NCBI GenBank assembly: GCA_963925495.1
Contig: CAWUST010000012.1
Location: 62,001-126,000, forward strand
Origin: UBA2108 sp963925495
GTDB lineage: Bacteria; Bacteroidota; Bacteroidia; Flavobacteriales_G; Salibacteraceae
Direction: 5' to 3'
Length of the DNA: 64,000 nt
Numbering within the stretch: position 1 is the stretch's first letter; every line of letters begins with the position of its first letter. Shown one piece after another: positions 61,789 to 64,000 of this stretch. The notes below the pieces were generated by a model. That model was not told the origin of the DNA. It made no database searches and was given only the letters and a program-made list of their open reading frames with translations. Position numbers and translations under genes: made by a program.

Positions 61789-62793
61789 CTAAAAATAAAT
61801 AGGATGAAAAACCATCCCATTTTTGTTGAATTCTAAAGTTGGAAAAGGGAATTTAATCAAACCAAAAGAAGCTAGAAATGTATTAACAAAACAACTTTTT
61901 GTTTTTATTCTATGAAGATCAACGTCCAAGGAAAAATAAAATTGAGAATAGCGCTCAAAAGAGGGAAGAGGTTGTCCGTTTTCGTTGATACTTGGATTAG
62001 ATTCTCCTCCAATCATTCCATCGGCTCCGTATCCCAAAGAGACACTTATCCATTTTGGAAATTTACTTCCCTTATTTAAAAAAGAATGAATATTTGTCGA
62101 TAACCAGTAGGTCTGTCCGTTATAATCTTTCAAGATTTGTTGTCCAAAATTCTCTCCCAAAAGTTTAGGTCTATGTTGTGGATATTGGGTAGCATGGAAT
62201 GAAAATTTAGGTGTTATTCTTTGTTCTCTCCAAGCTATTTGCTGCCCAATAAACAAGGCTGTCCCAAGGGTGTTTGCTGCCATATCTCCCCATGAAAAAC
62301 CCCATTGGGCATTGTAACCGTCCATTATCTCAAAGATGGTTTGATACACGAACCCCCAAGTCGCACCGAAGGCCAATGAACTACTTTCATTTACACCAGA
62401 CCATTTCAGTGAATTGTAACCCAAAACACCTATGTAGTAAGAGCTGAAGGCATGCCCGAATTTATCAATACCTTCCCATTCTCCCCAATCATTGAAGGTG
62501 TGAAACTCACTTTTTGGAAAATTCTTGTACCAGGCTTCATTCAGTACCATTAGAGTAGAGACGGTAATTACTGCAGCGCCAGCAGTAACACCAAAAACCC
62601 TTTTATTCTTTAGCGAATCTGGATAATCCATCCAATGTGCAGGATGCATTGACATTTGAGATGTTCGGTTGCTAGATAAATTTAATTCATACGAATGAAA
62701 ACGTTTGTTGGGCTTATCGAACTCAAGGATATTTTGCTGAGAAAAGCAACCAAATCCAATTAACAAAAAACAAAAAAACACTCCAGTTTTCAC
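61789..62793 (-). CDS. DUF2279 protein, YfiM-like
   Basis: 334 residues starting with GTG at 62793. Signal peptide (TGVFFCFLLIGFGCFSQ). The DUF2279 core is FGVTAGAAVITVSTLMVLNEAWYK, FHTFNDWGEWEGIDKFGHAFSSYYIG, FGATWGFVYQTIFEIMDGYNAQWGFSWGDMAANTLG with the key Trp, Asp, His and Gly residues (about 70-185; named by pieces). Then a beta-rich part (ISVSLGYGADGMIGG, FYFSLDVDLHRIKT) that may insert in the outer membrane. Function unknown. The start sits four nt after a -7 element. Confidence 0.85.
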   Translation of the reverse strand: MKTGVFFCFLLIGFGCFSQQNILEFDKPNKRFHSYELNLSSNRTSQMSMHPAHWMDYPDSLKNKRVFGVTAGAAVITVSTLMVLNEAWYKNFPKSEFHTFNDWGEWEGIDKFGHAFSSYYIGVLGYNSLKWSGVNESSSLAFGATWGFVYQTIFEIMDGYNAQWGFSWGDMAANTLGTALFIGQQIAWREQRITPKFSFHATQYPQHRPKLLGENFGQQILKDYNGQTYWLSTNIHSFLNKGSKFPKWISVSLGYGADGMIGGESNPSINENGQPLPSFERYSQFYFSLDVDLHRIKTKSCFVNTFLASFGLIKFPFPTLEFNKNGMVFHPIYF

Positions 62794-62797
62794 GTGC

Positions 62798-62805
62798 CAA
62801 AAATA
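62798..62805 (-). promoter_or_regulatory. -7 element four nt before the DUF2279 GTG start
   Basis: TATTTTTG on the minus strand matches TAnnTTTG, ending four nt before the GTG. With this spacing the transcript would begin at about the start codon. Confidence 0.35.
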
Positions 62806-62841
62806 ACAGCAAAATGACCATGAGTTTAATTGGCGTTAACT

Positions 62842-63300
62842 TTAAAAATCAATGATTCTTCCAATAGTTGTTAAAATTGTTCCACTGCTGTTTTGAACCT
62901 CTTCCATATCGTAATATTTCTGGTCGTAGGAAGCTAAAGCATTCACTACTATTTGATTTTGATGAAGCATATTCCTTAGGAATTAAAAGCGCCCTTTCTT
63001 CTGCCTTAAATCCATATAAATTTTGAATGTCTAAATAAATATTGAGATCTCATTTCTTAAAATCCTATGTTTTATCGACTCTTATATCCAATTGATGAAA
63101 TTCGGATAATGTATTTTCATTTATTCGACTATAATCTAGAATCCCGGATAGATTAATTTTATAAACTGCAAGTTGAGCAGATTCTTGCAAAAGATAAGGC
63201 GTGTTAGGTATTCCTTGAACATATCTCCAACTTTTTCATATAACCTCCTATTTATTGGTATCTATAAATGAATAGGCGGAGAACAGTTTGGTTATTAAGG
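62842..63300 (-). pseudogene. C-terminal remnant of a TonB-dependent receptor
   Basis: On the minus strand: WRYVQGIPNTPYLLQESAQL, AVYKINLSGILDYSRINENT, LSEFHQLDIRVDKT, then a stop, DFKK, another stop, DLNIYLDIQNLYGFKAEE, a frame change, and NSSGTILTTIGRIIDF ending at 62842. This is the typical last part of a TonB-dependent outer-membrane receptor (W-RYxxGxPYTPYDL, LDYDRxN, FHQLDxRxDK, LNxYLDxQNxY, final xIGxxxxF). Several stops and shifts show it is dead; the first ~600 residues are absent. 63301-63518 shows nothing clear. Confidence 0.8.
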
Positions 63301-63518
63301 AGAAGACAAATGTCGATTACGATTTACCTTTAAACCTAATAGTAATAAATACAATGGCTCAAGTTCAATTCGAAAAAATTAAAATCGTATAGCAGGTTTT
63401 TGTTACTTTTTAAGTAAAGTAAGTAGTTTATTGAAGAAGTCTAACTCAAATAACTATCAAGACTGCCATAAAGTAAATCACTGGTTTTGTCCATGAGAAA
63501 TAAAACCATCATCAATTC

Positions 63519-64000
63519 CTATTTCTTAGAGTAAACCCAAAAATTACCATTGATTGTATCTTTTAAAGTTCCAGTTTTCAGTTTCTCGATTTCTTGACGA
63601 GCAGCCTTCAAGTTATCGAAAGATTTAGTATAAACAAAGAAAAACTTTCTGTCTTCTCTACTCACAACTTTAGTCTCGATACCAGATTCTCTTTTCAACA
63701 TACGTTGGTAGGCTTTGGCATCTTCTATTTTAAAGTAAGCCCCCGCAACGGTATAAAATTGAACGTATTCTTTTGTGCTTTTTTGGTCTGTTTCTTTCGA
63801 TTCTTTGGAATTTGGTGAGGTTAAATCTTGATCTTTTTTAAGTAGATCAATCTCTTTTCGAATTTCGTCTAAATCATTAGAAGTTGCGCTCGAATTATTT
63901 TTAGAATCCTCTTCTATTAGTTTTTTCAACTCTTCAATTTGTTTTTCTAATTCATTAATTTTGGTATTGTCTGCTTCAGAAAGAGATAAATCCCGCTTAG
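63519..64000 (-). CDS. SPOR-domain protein, 5' part outside the window
   Basis: The frame is open from the stop at 63519 to the window edge; the TTG at 63929 is an internal codon, since the upstream sequence (DLSLSEADNTK, INELEKQIEEL) continues in frame. The visible part is a charged coiled coil (KINELEKQIEELKKLIEED), a Ser/Lys/Thr-rich linker, and a SPOR domain (about the last 80 residues: YVQFYTVAGAYFKIEDAKAY, VYTKSFDNLKAARQEIEKL, GNFWVYSKK), which binds denuded peptidoglycan. The N-terminal domain is unknown; in Bacteroidota SPOR tails are often attached to OmpA- or PorP/SprF-like proteins. Confidence 0.8.
   Translation of the reverse strand, partial: KRDLSLSEADNTKINELEKQIEELKKLIEEDSKNNSSATSNDLDEIRKEIDLLKKDQDLTSPNSKESKETDQKSTKEYVQFYTVAGAYFKIEDAKAYQRMLKRESGIETKVVSREDRKFFFVYTKSFDNLKAARQEIEKLKTGTLKDTINGNFWVYSKK

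Overview
The window is a 64 kb piece of a low-GC chromosome from the phylum Bacteroidota, most probably a member of the Flavobacteriales. The signs are: type IX secretion (T9SS) sorting domains at the C-terminus of three secreted proteins and one remnant; promoters with the Bacteroidota -7 element TAnnTTTG and almost no Shine-Dalgarno sequences; Bacteroidota families such as DUF4397, head-GIN (DUF2807), S46 dipeptidyl-peptidase, DUF2279, PagL-like acyloxyacyl hydrolase and DUF6089-like barrels; and flavobacterial pairings such as der/era, lpxK/punA and rpsF-rpsR-rplI. The order assignment is inference.

Layout. 0-8.4 kb: two T9SS-exported proteins, a TPR/HTH membrane regulator, pruA and a dead head-GIN gene. 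8.6-24 kb: priA, a decayed and an intact copy of a beta-barrel gene, a second barrel, an AddA/RecB-like helicase-nuclease overlapping elaA, rdgB, a lipoprotein phosphatase/nuclease, an O-methyltransferase, a broken SIMPL gene, threonine aldolase, a lipoprotein and a FadL-like porin. 24-36 kb: coiled-coil zinc-ribbon-family protein and Nif3 (minus) divergent from lpxK-punA, then gatB, a TlpA-type thioredoxin, two M1 peptidases and the ribosomal operon rpsF-rpsR-rplI. 36-50 kb: dnaX with a disrupted (probably slippage-dependent) reading frame, a DEAD-box helicase, WD40 protein, SulP transporter, methyltransferase, a 123-bp direct repeat, an S46 peptidase, a SiaC remnant, a J-domain membrane protein, an EI24 protein and purB. 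51-64 kb: head-GIN lipoprotein plus PagL-like enzyme, mazG, 5-formyl-THF cyclo-ligase, an ABC ATPase stub, der, era, initiator tRNA, a glycosyltransferase, an MsrB-MsrA lipoprotein, an MBL-fold hydrolase, a DUF2279 protein and the end of a SPOR-domain protein.

Most genes are housekeeping genes (DNA replication and restart, translation, nucleotide pool sanitation, lipid A synthesis) or cell-envelope/secreted proteins. I see no phage, insertion sequence, CRISPR array, toxin-antitoxin or defence island. What stands out is gene decay: about ten recognisable gene remnants lie between intact genes, without mobile elements beside them. The most interesting single site is in dnaX, where an 11-A run, two tandem stops and a small hairpin sit exactly where the gamma form would end and the tau form would continue in another frame. 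A second theme is that several genes (priA, dnaX, a methyltransferase, a DUF2279 gene) have a -7 promoter element only 4-6 nt before the start codon, which suggests leaderless transcripts.
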